A DNA stretch of 54,153 bases, from contig NZ_JAAKZY010000050.1 in NCBI RefSeq assembly GCF_011045015.1, positions 1 through 54,153 on the forward strand, in the 5' to 3' direction. This document shows, piece after piece, positions 40,056 through 49,010 of the stretch (position 1 is its first letter; each line of letters starts with the position of its first letter). The translations under genes and the position numbers were made by a program. Origin of the DNA: Streptomyces scabichelini. Lineage in GTDB: Bacteria > Actinomycetota > Actinomycetes > Streptomycetales > Streptomycetaceae. The notes beneath the pieces were generated by a model. It saw only the letters and a list, made by a program, of their open reading frames with translations. It did no database searches and had not been told where the DNA came from.

Positions 40056-40152
40056 GCCGACCGATTCCGGGCCGGCCGATGTCCGGTCGGCCCGGCCGAT
40101 TCCGACGATCCGACGGACCTCAAGGTCCCAGACATCCGGGGGGCTTGGGCGT

Positions 40153-43100
40153 ATGGACAATCAGTGCCCTGAGTGCGGGGCGCCGAACTCTGCGGATGCG
40201 CGGTTCTGTTCGTCCTGCGGCCAGCGGCTGACCGTGGCCGCGCCACCGCCGGAGACCCGCAGGACGGTCACCGTGGTGTTCTGCGACATGGTCGGCTCCA
40301 CCGCACTCAGCGAGCGCCTTGACGCGGAGGCGCTGCGCCATGTCCTGCTCCGTTATTACGCCCTGATGCGCGGCTGCCTCGAGCGGTACGGCGGCACGGT
40401 GGAGAAGTTCATCGGGGACGCGGTGATGGCGGTGTTCGGAGTGCCCGCGGTACACGAGGACGACGCCCTGCGCGCCTGCCGCGCCGCACTGGACATGCTG
40501 GAGGCCGTCGCCGCGTTCGGTGACGAGCTGGAGCGGGAGGTCGGTACCAGGTTCGCGGTGCGGATCGGAGTGCACACCGGCGAGGTGGTGGCCTCCGGCA
40601 GCCCTTCGGACGGACACACACTCGTCTCCGGCGAGGTGGTGAACATCGCGGCCCGCCTGGAGCAGCACGCCCCCGCCGGGCAGGTGCTGATCGGTGCGGC
40701 CACCCGTCGTCTGGCCGCCGCGGCCATCGAGGCGGACCCTCTGGAGCCGATCACCGTCAAGGGCATCGCCGGTCCTGTCCCGGTCTGGTCGCTGCGCTCG
40801 GTGGTCTCCGACACACAGGACCCGGACCGCCGGTCGACCACGGCGCTGGTCGACCGCAGCGACGAACTGACGCAGCTCCGGCTGGTGCTCGGCCGGGTCG
40901 AGCGGGGCCGTAACTGCCATCTGGTCACCCTGTTCGGCGACCCCGGTGTCGGCAAGACCCGGCTGCTGCGGGCCTTCGCCGAGGAAGCCGGGGGACGCGG
41001 CGCCCAGGTCGCCGGCGCCCGCTGTCTGCCGTACGGGAGCGTCGGCGGTCTCGCCCCGCTGGCCGGACTGTTGAACACACTGCTCGGTGAGTCCCCGCGC
41101 GACCGCCTCGCCACCGTGCTCGGCACCGGCGAGACGGCCGCGACAGCTTCGGCGGTGCTGCTGCGGCTGGCAGGGACAGGGGTGTCAGGGACCACACTGG
41201 AGGAGACCTGCTGGGCACTGCAGCACCTGTTCACCGCACTGGCCGGGCATCGGCCGCTGGTCGCCGTGGTGGACGATCTGCAGTGGGCGAACCGGGACCT
41301 GCTCGCCGCCGTGGACCATCTCGCCGACTGGGTACAGGGCGTGCCGCTGCTGCTGGTGTGCGGCGCACGGCCGGAACTCCTCGACCAGCGCACCAGCTGG
41401 GGAAGCGGCAAACTGCACGCGACGTCTCTGGTGGTGCCGCCGCTGGCCCCGGACGACTGCCGCGAACTCGTCTCGGCCCTGGTCACCGCGGACGCCGTGA
41501 GCGAGGGCGGCGATTTTGGCGAGGATGTGGTCGGCCACGCCACGATGGACCTCGACCGGCTGGTGGCCCGCTCCGAAGGCAACCCGCTGTTCCTGACCCA
41601 GATCACCGGCATGCTGCGAGAGGGCGGCGACGCGGAACGGATGCCGCTGTCGGTACGCGCCGTGATCGAGGCTCGTCTGGACCGGCTGGCCCCGGAGGAA
41701 CGGGCCGTCCTCGAGGCCGCCGCGGTGATCGGCACGGACTTCACGACAGCGAACGTCGCCGTACTGCGGGACCGGCCCGGTGACGCCGCGGCGTCCCTCG
41801 AACTGGAGCCGGTGATACGGGCACTTCTGCGACGCCGGCTGGTGGAGGCGGGCAACGAGCCGAACGGGCGCCTGCGGTTCGCCAGCCAACTGGTGCGGGA
41901 CGTGGCCTACGAGCGGATGCCGAAGCTCGTGCGGGCGGGCCGGCACGAACGGTTCGCAGAGCACCTGGAGGGCCTGGCGGCCGGGCAGCCGTCCGTGTCG
42001 GGCAGCGCGGCTGCCACTGCCTTCGGTGCGCCGCCGGATGCCGGTGTCACCGCCGGTCCGCAGGGTTCGTCCGCCGGGCATCTGCCGGGTGCCGCAGGTG
42101 CCCTGGACGCTGTGCCCCCCCGCGGGGACGGGCAGCCGGGCATACCCGGCGCCGTGGGCGCCGCGCTCCCGGGCGGAATCCCGCACGCGGAAATCGGGAC
42201 CCACATGGAGCAGGCATACCGGTTGCGGCTCGAACTCGGGTCCATCGACAGCGGCGCGCGGGACGTCGGTGTGCGGGCAGCCGGGCATCTCGCGAAGGCC
42301 GGCACCACCGCACTGCGGCAAGGTGACATCGGCTGGGCGGAGGAGCTGCTGGCGCGCGCCATCGCGCTGCCCGGCGCGGGACTCGACCTGCGTGTCGCCC
42401 ATGCGGAGGCCCGCCTCGCCTCCGGGGACACCGAGGACGCCGTCGCAGAGTTGCTCGCTGTGCTGGAGGAGGCCCGTGGTACAGGGGATCGGGCCACCGC
42501 CGCCCGGGCGCGGCTGCAACTCGCTTACCTGGTACCCGAAACCGACCCCGACCCCACGGCGACGGCCCAGGAGGCGCTGGAGGTCTGCACCGCGGACGAC
42601 GATCCGCTGGGCCGGGCCCGCGCGCTGCTCCGGCTCGGCCAGCACCAGCAGGGCCTGGGGCAGTACGCCGAGGCCGCAGGCTATCTGCACGAGGCGCTGG
42701 ACCAGTCGGTGCGGGCCGGAGCCGAGCTGGACCAGGCCGGAATCCTGGGCGCGCTCGCCGTCTCGCTGTGGCTGGGACCCGAGCCCACCCCTGCGGCACT
42801 GCGTCGCTGCCGGGAGTTCATGGGCGGCCACCTGGCAGGACGCCGACTGGCCAGGGCCACCATCTCCTGCCCGATGGCCGTACTGCTCGCCATGCGGGGC
42901 CGGTTCGACGACGCGCGCAGCCGGCTCGCGGACGCCGAGCAGACGCTCACCGACCTCGGCCACCTCTTCGCCGTACCGGCGACCCGGCTGTTCACAGCGG
43001 CCACGGAGGTGCTCGCGGACCGACTGCCGGAGGCCGAGTCCCTGCTCCGCGGCGCCGCGGAGGACCTCGACCGGCTGGGCGACCGCCAACTGCACGCCAA

Positions 43101-43596
43101 CGCGGTGCGCGACCTGGCCCGGGTCCTGCTGCTGCGCAGTGGCGCAGACCGCATCGCGGCAGACACCGCCGGACCCGCTGATCCGGCGTCGGCCGAGGAG
43201 TGCCGGCGACTCATCGCGCCCCTCCTGGCAGCACTCTCCGAAGAGCAGTCACGCCCGGGCGCCGCGGCCGACCTGCACGGCATGCAGGCCCGGCTGGCCG
43301 CCGTACACGGGGACGCGGCAGCCGCCGAACACCATCTGACGCTGGCCGAACAGGCCTCCCGCAGCACCGACTCGCCGGTCTGCCGGGCCGGCGTCGACAT
43401 CGACCGGGCGCACGTCGCGGCAGTACTCGGCCGCACGGAGGACGCCCTGGACGCACTGCACTCGGCCCGCGACGGGTTCGCCGCGAAGGGCCATCTGGTC
43501 GGCATCCGGCGCGCTGAGACGCTGTGGGCCGCCCTGGATTCGGACAGGAGCGGACCGGCCGGGCCGCCCGGGAGCGACGGAGGAAGCCGAGAATGA
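40153..43596 (+). CDS. Zinc-ribbon / class III adenylate cyclase / AAA ATPase / TPR signalling protein
   Basis: An 1147-residue multidomain protein. Order: zinc ribbon (C5xxC8...C19xxC22), class III nucleotide cyclase domain (about 38-215) with both metal Asp residues (D45 in FCDMVGST, D89 in FIGDAVMAVFG), K85 and the NIAAR motif (N164, R168), a STAND/AAA ATPase with Walker A GDPGVGKT (262-269) and VAVVDDLQWANRD, then about 600 residues of helical TPR-like repeats. All catalytic cyclase residues are present, so it probably makes cAMP in response to a partner. A Gly/Ala/Pro-rich linker lies around 620-680. ATG at 40153 chosen because the zinc ribbon begins there. Its stop overlaps the S8 peptidase start. 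Confidence 0.85.
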   Translation: MDNQCPECGAPNSADARFCSSCGQRLTVAAPPPETRRTVTVVFCDMVGSTALSERLDAEALRHVLLRYYALMRGCLERYGGTVEKFIGDAVMAVFGVPAVHEDDALRACRAALDMLEAVAAFGDELEREVGTRFAVRIGVHTGEVVASGSPSDGHTLVSGEVVNIAARLEQHAPAGQVLIGAATRRLAAAAIEADPLEPITVKGIAGPVPVWSLRSVVSDTQDPDRRSTTALVDRSDELTQLRLVLGRVERGRNCHLVTLFGDPGVGKTRLLRAFAEEAGGRGAQVAGARCLPYGSVGGLAPLAGLLNTLLGESPRDRLATVLGTGETAATASAVLLRLAGTGVSGTTLEETCWALQHLFTALAGHRPLVAVVDDLQWANRDLLAAVDHLADWVQGVPLLLVCGARPELLDQRTSWGSGKLHATSLVVPPLAPDDCRELVSALVTADAVSEGGDFGEDVVGHATMDLDRLVARSEGNPLFLTQITGMLREGGDAERMPLSVRAVIEARLDRLAPEERAVLEAAAVIGTDFTTANVAVLRDRPGDAAASLELEPVIRALLRRRLVEAGNEPNGRLRFASQLVRDVAYERMPKLVRAGRHERFAEHLEGLAAGQPSVSGSAAATAFGAPPDAGVTAGPQGSSAGHLPGAAGALDAVPPRGDGQPGIPGAVGAALPGGIPHAEIGTHMEQAYRLRLELGSIDSGARDVGVRAAGHLAKAGTTALRQGDIGWAEELLARAIALPGAGLDLRVAHAEARLASGDTEDAVAELLAVLEEARGTGDRATAARARLQLAYLVPETDPDPTATAQEALEVCTADDDPLGRARALLRLGQHQQGLGQYAEAAGYLHEALDQSVRAGAELDQAGILGALAVSLWLGPEPTPAALRRCREFMGGHLAGRRLARATISCPMAVLLAMRGRFDDARSRLADAEQTLTDLGHLFAVPATRLFTAATEVLADRLPEAESLLRGAAEDLDRLGDRQLHANAVRDLARVLLLRSGADRIAADTAGPADPASAEECRRLIAPLLAALSEEQSRPGAAADLHGMQARLAAVHGDAAAAEHHLTLAEQASRSTDSPVCRAGVDIDRAHVAAVLGRTEDALDALHSARDGFAAKGHLVGIRRAETLWAALDSDRSGPAGPPGSDGGSRE

Positions 43597-44426
43597 CCAC
43601 GGCGACGCGGACTCTCACCTGGAATCTGGTCGGCCGCGACCGGGCCGAGATCGAGACGGTCACCGAATGGGCCGACGTCGCGGGCGGCGCCGAGTGGGCC
43701 TGGGGAGGCTCCACCGGACGCGGCGTCCGCGTGTGCGTCCTGGACAGCGGGGTGGAGGCGGGACACCCCGCGATCGGCGCACTGGCCTCGAGTCACGCCG
43801 TGCACCGCGGCGAGGGTGACGAAGGCTACCGGCTCGTCGAGGACGAGGAGGGCGACGCCTGCGGGCACGGCACCGCCTGCGCCTCCGTCATCCGCCGTCT
43901 CGCACCGGACTGTGAGGTGCACAGCATACGAGTGCTGGGCTCGGGGTTCCGCGGCAGCGGCGACGCCCTGATCGCCGGCGTCCGCTGGGCCGTCGCGCAG
44001 GGCTACGACGTGATCAACATGAGCCTCTCGACGACCCGCCGGAAGTTCGCCGAGGCCCTCCACGAGATCGCCGACCACGCCTACTTCGGCCGGGTGCTCC
44101 TGGTCGCCTCCGCGCACAACATGCCGGTCGAGAGCTATCCCTGGCGGTTCTCCTCGGTGATCTCGGTGGGTTCCCACGACCAGGAGGACCCCGAGCTGCT
44201 GCTCTACAACCCCGCGCCGCCGGTGGAGTTCTTCGCCCCCGGGGTCGAGGTACCGGTGGCCTGGACGGGCGGCACCACCCGGCGGTGCACCGGCAACAGC
44301 TTTGCCACTCCGCATGTCGCCGGGATGTGCGCGCGCATTCTCGCGAAGCATCCGGGGTTCACCCCGTTCCAGGTCAAACAGGCGCTGTTCCTCGCCTCCG
44401 AGAACGTCAGGAGAGAACACTCATGA
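43593..44426 (+). CDS. Cytosolic S8 (subtilisin-like) peptidase
   Basis: A 277-residue compact S8 peptidase without signal peptide or propeptide. Catalytic triad D51 (VCVLDSGV), H92 (CGHGTACAS) and S236 (GNSFATPH), with oxyanion Asn N176 (SAHN). The lack of export signal and the position beside precursor genes suggest it removes the leader inside the cell or regulates the signalling protein. It overlaps the cyclase gene upstream (ATGA) and the GAF gene downstream (ATGA), so the three proteins are made together. Confidence 0.88.
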   Translation: MTTATRTLTWNLVGRDRAEIETVTEWADVAGGAEWAWGGSTGRGVRVCVLDSGVEAGHPAIGALASSHAVHRGEGDEGYRLVEDEEGDACGHGTACASVIRRLAPDCEVHSIRVLGSGFRGSGDALIAGVRWAVAQGYDVINMSLSTTRRKFAEALHEIADHAYFGRVLLVASAHNMPVESYPWRFSSVISVGSHDQEDPELLLYNPAPPVEFFAPGVEVPVAWTGGTTRRCTGNSFATPHVAGMCARILAKHPGFTPFQVKQALFLASENVRREHS

Positions 44427-45106
44427 GCCTTCCGCCTCAGTCACCGGGATCTCCGGCCGCCTCGCCGACCGCCCAGTTGATCGAGTCCGAGCGCGAGCAC
44501 GCCCGCCTGCTGCAGTCCGTGGTGGAAACGGCACGGGCGATCTTCGATTCCCAGGCCGCTTCCATCTTCCTCCTCGACGAGAGCGCCGGCCGCAGCGCGC
44601 TGATCTTCGAGGCGGTGTCCGGAAAGGGTGAGGACCACCTGGTGGGGCGGCGGTTCCCGGCGGACCGGGGCATCGCCGGCTGGGTCCTGCAGTCCCGGCA
44701 GCCCATCGAGGTGGACGACGTGGCCGCGGACCGCAACTTCGCCCGCGACCTCGCCGAGTCCACCGCCTATGTGCCGCAGGCGCTGATGGCAGCCCCACTG
44801 CTGCACGGCGAGGAAGTGCTCGGCGTGCTCGAAGTCCTCGACCGCAACCGCGAACTGCGCACCCCGCTGGTCGCCATGGACCTGCTCGCACTCTTCGCCG
44901 GGCAGGCGGCCGTGGCGCTGCGTCTGGTCCAGCGCAGCCGCCGGGCCCAGCAACTGCTCGCGGCCGGCGCGGACGGCGCCGCCGCTCCCGGGCTCGCCGC
45001 GGTGCTCGGCCTCGCGCGGGTCCTGGACACCGCCGCGGAGCCGCGCCGGGCCGCCGGCCTGCGGGTCATCGACGGCCTGGAGGAACTGCTGCGCCCCGTC
45101 GACTGA
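44423..45106 (+). CDS. GAF-domain sensor protein
   Basis: A 227-residue protein with a single GAF domain (about 25-165): ASIFLLDESAGRSALIFEAV, GIAGWVLQSRQPIEVDDV, AAPLLHGEEVLGVLEVLDR. GAF domains often bind cyclic nucleotides or other small ligands. No output domain is present, so it probably works with a partner. Its gene overlaps that of the S8 peptidase, which overlaps the cyclase; a cAMP-sensing role is therefore plausible but inferred. ATG preceded by AGGAGAG. The C-terminal 60 residues are helical and Ala/Leu-rich. Confidence 0.85.
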   Translation: MSLPPQSPGSPAASPTAQLIESEREHARLLQSVVETARAIFDSQAASIFLLDESAGRSALIFEAVSGKGEDHLVGRRFPADRGIAGWVLQSRQPIEVDDVAADRNFARDLAESTAYVPQALMAAPLLHGEEVLGVLEVLDRNRELRTPLVAMDLLALFAGQAAVALRLVQRSRRAQQLLAAGADGAAAPGLAAVLGLARVLDTAAEPRRAAGLRVIDGLEELLRPVD

Positions 45107-45224
45107 CACTCGCACCACGATCCGCCGCCACGCATCCGACCGGCATCCGACCGCATCCGACCCGGCGCAGCGCCCCTCACACGCCCACGAACCAGCCACC
45201 ACCGAGCCGAAGGGGACTCCGATC

Positions 45225-46793
45225 GTGCATCGCACGCTCTTCAACCGTCTCGCCCACCGCTCACCGGCGTTACTCGTCGCCGCCGCCCTCGTCGCGGCGG
45301 CCACGGTGTCCGCGCCGACCGCCACCGCCGCCGAACCAGGCCGCGCGAGAGCGGAATCCGCCGCCGCGTCAGCCGGTTCCGACGCACCGGGCACGCTCAG
45401 CTATCTGGTGAACGCCAAGGGCGGCCCACTGGGCACGTCGGCGGCCGTGCGAGCCGTCACCGCCGAGGGCGGCACGGTGATCGCCAGTTACCCGCAGATC
45501 GGTGTCGTGGTGGCGCACTCCGACCGCGCCGGCTTCGCATACCGCGTCCGCGGCAGGTCGGGCGTCGCCTCCGCCGGAGCCACGCGTACGGTCCCGATCG
45601 GCGCGAGTCCCGGCACCGCCGCCGAGCGCGGCGCCCTCGCGTACGAGCAGCCCGTCGGTACCGCGCCGAAGGCAGGTGCCGCCCGCTCCGCGAAGGGCGA
45701 GGAGCCGCTCTCGGCCGAGCAGTGGAACCTCCGCCGGATCGGTGCCGACAAGGCACACGGTGTCACGGTCGGCAGCCCCGGTGTCCGGGTCGGCGTCATC
45801 GACACCGGTGTGGACGACACCCACGAAGACCTGGCCGCCAACTTCGACGCCGCGAACTCCGTGAACTGCGTGGGCGGCAAGCCGGACCGTAAGGCCGGCG
45901 CCTGGCGCCCCGACCCGTCCACCGCCGGCTGGTACCACGGCACTCATGTGGCGGGGATCGTCGCCGCCGCGAAGAACGGCAAGGGCGTCGCGGGCGTGGC
46001 CCCCGGCGTGCGGATCGCCGCCGTCAAGGTCGCCGAGGGACAGGGCGGCTACTTCTACCCGGAGAGCGTCCTGTGCGGGTTCATATGGGCCGCCGAGCAC
46101 GACTTCGACATCACCAACAACAGCTACTTCGTCGACCCCTGGTACTTCAACTGCCCCGGCCAGCCCGACCAGAAGGCCATCAGCGAGGCGCTGCGCAGGG
46201 CCACCGGCTACGCCCAGCTGCGTGGTGTGCTGAACATAGCCTCGGCCGGGAACCTGCACCTGGACCTGGCCGACAAGACGGTGGACAGGGCCAGCCCCAC
46301 CGACTCCGAGCCGAGCGCGCGGCCGGTCGACAACTCCTGCCTGGACCTGCCCAACGAGCTGCCCGGAGTGCTGACGGTCACGGCCACAGGCCCCAAGGAC
46401 CTGAAGTCGTCGTACTCGAACTACGGAACCGGCGTCGCGGAGCTCACCGCACCTGGCGGCGACCACCTCCTGCAGGCCCCCGTGCCACCGGCCACCACAG
46501 GGGCGGTGCTGTCCACCTTCCCGGGCGACCAGTACCAGTGGCTGCAGGGCACATCGATGGCGGCCCCGCATGTGACGGGCACAGCCGCACTGCTGAAGTC
46601 CCGTCATCCGGGATGGGGTCCGTTGCTGCTGACCGGCGGGCTTCTCGCCCAGGCAGACCGGCTGGCCTGCCCGGATCGGTACGACCTCGACGGGAACGGC
46701 GAGCCGGACGCGGTCTGCCAGACCCGGTGGGGCAACGGCTTCTACGGCGCGGGCATGGTGGACGCGGCACAGGCGGCAGGCGTCCGCCGCTGA
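45225..46793 (+). CDS. Secreted S8 (subtilisin-like) peptidase
   Basis: A 522-residue exported protease: signal peptide (about 1-36), a propeptide-like region (about 55-110), then the S8 domain with D193 (VIDTGVDDTH), H238 (YHGTHVAG), oxyanion N343 (SAGN) and S444 (GTSMAAPH). GTG start after AAGGGGA. Leu16 in the signal peptide is encoded by the rare codon TTA at 45270-45272. It could mature the exported peptide outside the cell. It is 118 bases after the GAF gene and may have its own promoter. Confidence 0.9.
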   Translation: MHRTLFNRLAHRSPALLVAAALVAAATVSAPTATAAEPGRARAESAAASAGSDAPGTLSYLVNAKGGPLGTSAAVRAVTAEGGTVIASYPQIGVVVAHSDRAGFAYRVRGRSGVASAGATRTVPIGASPGTAAERGALAYEQPVGTAPKAGAARSAKGEEPLSAEQWNLRRIGADKAHGVTVGSPGVRVGVIDTGVDDTHEDLAANFDAANSVNCVGGKPDRKAGAWRPDPSTAGWYHGTHVAGIVAAAKNGKGVAGVAPGVRIAAVKVAEGQGGYFYPESVLCGFIWAAEHDFDITNNSYFVDPWYFNCPGQPDQKAISEALRRATGYAQLRGVLNIASAGNLHLDLADKTVDRASPTDSEPSARPVDNSCLDLPNELPGVLTVTATGPKDLKSSYSNYGTGVAELTAPGGDHLLQAPVPPATTGAVLSTFPGDQYQWLQGTSMAAPHVTGTAALLKSRHPGWGPLLLTGGLLAQADRLACPDRYDLDGNGEPDAVCQTRWGNGFYGAGMVDAAQAAGVRR

Positions 46794-46964
46794 TCCACCT
46801 CAGGCAGGAAGTCCCGCTGTCAGAAGTCCAGTTGAACGAATGTTCCTACGGCTTGACGAGGGGTCAGGAGTAACATTCGATTGGTGGTGCGCGGGCCGGG
46901 GCTTGGCGGAGAGCATCACTCGGCGAACAGATCGACAACTGGGGAGCAAGCGCCACTTGACCAG

Positions 46965-46978
46965 TGGGAGCGCTCCCG
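46965..46978. promoter_or_regulatory. CebR-box-like operator upstream of the SARP gene
   Basis: TGGGAGCGCTCCCG matches 13 of 14 positions of the CebR operator TGGGAGCGCTCCCA known from Streptomyces cellulose and thaxtomin regulation. It contains a perfect 12-base palindrome and ends 26 bases before the ATG at 47005. It suggests cello-oligosaccharide or related LacI-family control of the regulator. Confidence 0.65.
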
Positions 46979-47004
46979 TAGCAGTCAAGGGTATCGGGGA
47001 ACCC

Positions 47005-48990
47005 ATGGATCCAGCGCTGCAGATCAGGATATTGGGACCGCTCCAAGTGATGTCCCGGGCCAAGCCGGTGAGAGTGAGCTCCTTCAAGCAACGCGCACTG
47101 CTCGCTGCGCTCGCCTGCCGGGCCGGCTCCGCCGTCTCGGTGGACCGGCTCGTCCGGACGCTGTGGGGCGATTCCCCGCCGCGCACCGCCAACAAGAACC
47201 TCCAGGTCTACGTATGGCACCTGCGCAAGCTCCTCGACGAGGAGGAAGCCCCCGGCAGGCTCCAGTACGCACCTCCCGGGTACCGGCTCGAACTGCGTCC
47301 CGGCGAACTGGATCTGCACCGGTTCCAGCACGACGTCCGCAAGGCCCGTGCCGACCTCGCCCGAGGCGAGGTCGAACCGGCCGCCGGCCGGTTCGCGGCG
47401 GCACTCGACCTGTGGCACGGTGAAGCGCTGGCCGATCTACTGGCCGTCCCCACCCTTCAGGCGGAGTCGGTGCATCTGGAGGAAGTCCGGGCCGGGGTGA
47501 TGGAAGATCACTTCGACGCCGAACTCAGCCTCCGCCGGTACGCCGAGGTCGTCGATGCCATCGGGACGGCGATCCGCACTCATCCGTTCCGGGAGCGGCT
47601 GCGGGTCCAGCAGATCCAGGCGCTCTACCTGTCCGGCAGACAGAGCGAGGCGCTGGCGGCGTACGACGCCGTACGTCTGCTGCTCGCCCAGGAGCTCGGG
47701 CTGCAACCCTCGTCACAGTTACAGCAGTTGCAGGAGCTGATCCTCGGCGGCGGCCCCTTGGAGGAACTCCCCGCTCCACGCGCCACGATCGTCGTGAACC
47801 ACACCGCGCGCCCCGCCGTCCCGGCCACGGACGCGGACGCGGCAGACGGACACGCCGCACCCCTGGCCGCCCCACAGCCGGAAGCCGCCGATGTGGAGGC
47901 CCACACCGGCCGCACCCGCCCGTCCCGGAAGAGCGTCACCACCCAGCCGTCCGACCGGCGTGGAGCCACGGTCACCCGCTGGACCCGTCGGCTGCCGCGT
48001 ACCATCGGCGACTTCACCGGTCGGGAAGACGCGTTAGGCGTCGCGCTCACGGCCATCCGCACCGGCGGTGCCTCGCTGATGGTGGTCACCGGGCCGCTCG
48101 GCGCAGGCAAGACGGCGTTCGCCGTCCATCTCTCCCACCAACTGGACCATGACTTCCCCGACGGGCAGTTGAGCGTCGACCTGGCCACTCCGGGAGGCGC
48201 CCCCCGTCCCTCGTCCCTGGTGCTCACCTCGCTGCTGCGCACCCTGGGCGCCGACCCGGACGCGTCCGTGACCGACACCGGTGAGTTGGCCGGCCTGCTG
48301 CGGGCCCGCCTTGCGCCGCTGCGGATGCTGATCCTGCTCGATGACGCCCAAAGCGAGGCACAGGTACGGCCGTTACTGCCGGGCACCGGATCCTCGGTGA
48401 CCGTGGTCACCGCGCGCTCCCGGCTGGCAGGCCTGGAGGCCGCCCGTGTGATCCACGTCGGCCGCTTCGGCCGGGCGGACGCGTTACGGCTCCTCGATCG
48501 CATCATCGGCGCGGACCGGGTCAGCGCCGAACGCGAGGCGGCCGAGCGGATCGTGGACGCGGTGGACCGTCTGCCCCTCGCCGTCCGGATCGCCGGGGCC
48601 CGGCTCGCCGCCCGGCCGAACCTCTCGCTCACCCGCTACGCCGCCCGGCTGGCGGATCCGCGGCGACTGGCCCGCGAGCTGACGGCGGGCGATCTCTCGT
48701 TCGTGGACCAACTCCGACGGGCCTACCGGCAGTTGTCGGCCACGGAAGCCGAGATGCTGCGACTGCTGTGCGCCGCTTCGGAGCCGCTCACATCGGAACG
48801 TGCGGGCACACTCCTCAGCCGGCCGGCGGGCACCGCTGAGGGGCTCCTCGAGCGGCTGACGGACCTGCACCTGGCAGAGGTCGAGTACAACGAGGACAGA
48901 GACTCAAAGGTCCACGGCTACCGCCTGCCGCTGCTGGTGACGGCCTCGCTGCGCGAATGGATCAAGCCGAGCGAGTTCCCGAAGCTGTGA
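47005..48990 (+). CDS. SARP-family regulator with BTAD and NB-ARC ATPase domains
   Basis: A 661-residue regulator like AfsR without the TPR end. Order: OmpR-type winged helix (about 5-95, ILGPLQVMSRAKPV and KNLQVYVWHLRKLL), bacterial transcriptional activation domain (about 100-245), a low-complexity linker (250-330), and an NB-ARC ATPase with Walker A VTGPLGAGKT (361-370) and LILLDDAQSE. It probably activates the peptide cluster. Four leucines are encoded by the rare codon TTA (residues 239, 344, 457, 494), so production should depend strongly on the BldA tRNA. ATG after GGGGA. A CebR-like box lies just upstream. Confidence 0.9.
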   Translation: MDPALQIRILGPLQVMSRAKPVRVSSFKQRALLAALACRAGSAVSVDRLVRTLWGDSPPRTANKNLQVYVWHLRKLLDEEEAPGRLQYAPPGYRLELRPGELDLHRFQHDVRKARADLARGEVEPAAGRFAAALDLWHGEALADLLAVPTLQAESVHLEEVRAGVMEDHFDAELSLRRYAEVVDAIGTAIRTHPFRERLRVQQIQALYLSGRQSEALAAYDAVRLLLAQELGLQPSSQLQQLQELILGGGPLEELPAPRATIVVNHTARPAVPATDADAADGHAAPLAAPQPEAADVEAHTGRTRPSRKSVTTQPSDRRGATVTRWTRRLPRTIGDFTGREDALGVALTAIRTGGASLMVVTGPLGAGKTAFAVHLSHQLDHDFPDGQLSVDLATPGGAPRPSSLVLTSLLRTLGADPDASVTDTGELAGLLRARLAPLRMLILLDDAQSEAQVRPLLPGTGSSVTVVTARSRLAGLEAARVIHVGRFGRADALRLLDRIIGADRVSAEREAAERIVDAVDRLPLAVRIAGARLAARPNLSLTRYAARLADPRRLARELTAGDLSFVDQLRRAYRQLSATEAEMLRLLCAASEPLTSERAGTLLSRPAGTAEGLLERLTDLHLAEVEYNEDRDSKVHGYRLPLLVTASLREWIKPSEFPKL

Positions 48991-49010
48991 CCGCCCGGCC
49001 CGCACCCCTC

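Noticed and set aside
42681..44420. 579-codon minus-strand open frame over the cyclase and S8 peptidase
   Set aside because: Ser/Arg-rich shadow; the plus-strand genes carry full catalytic motifs and overlap start-to-stop.
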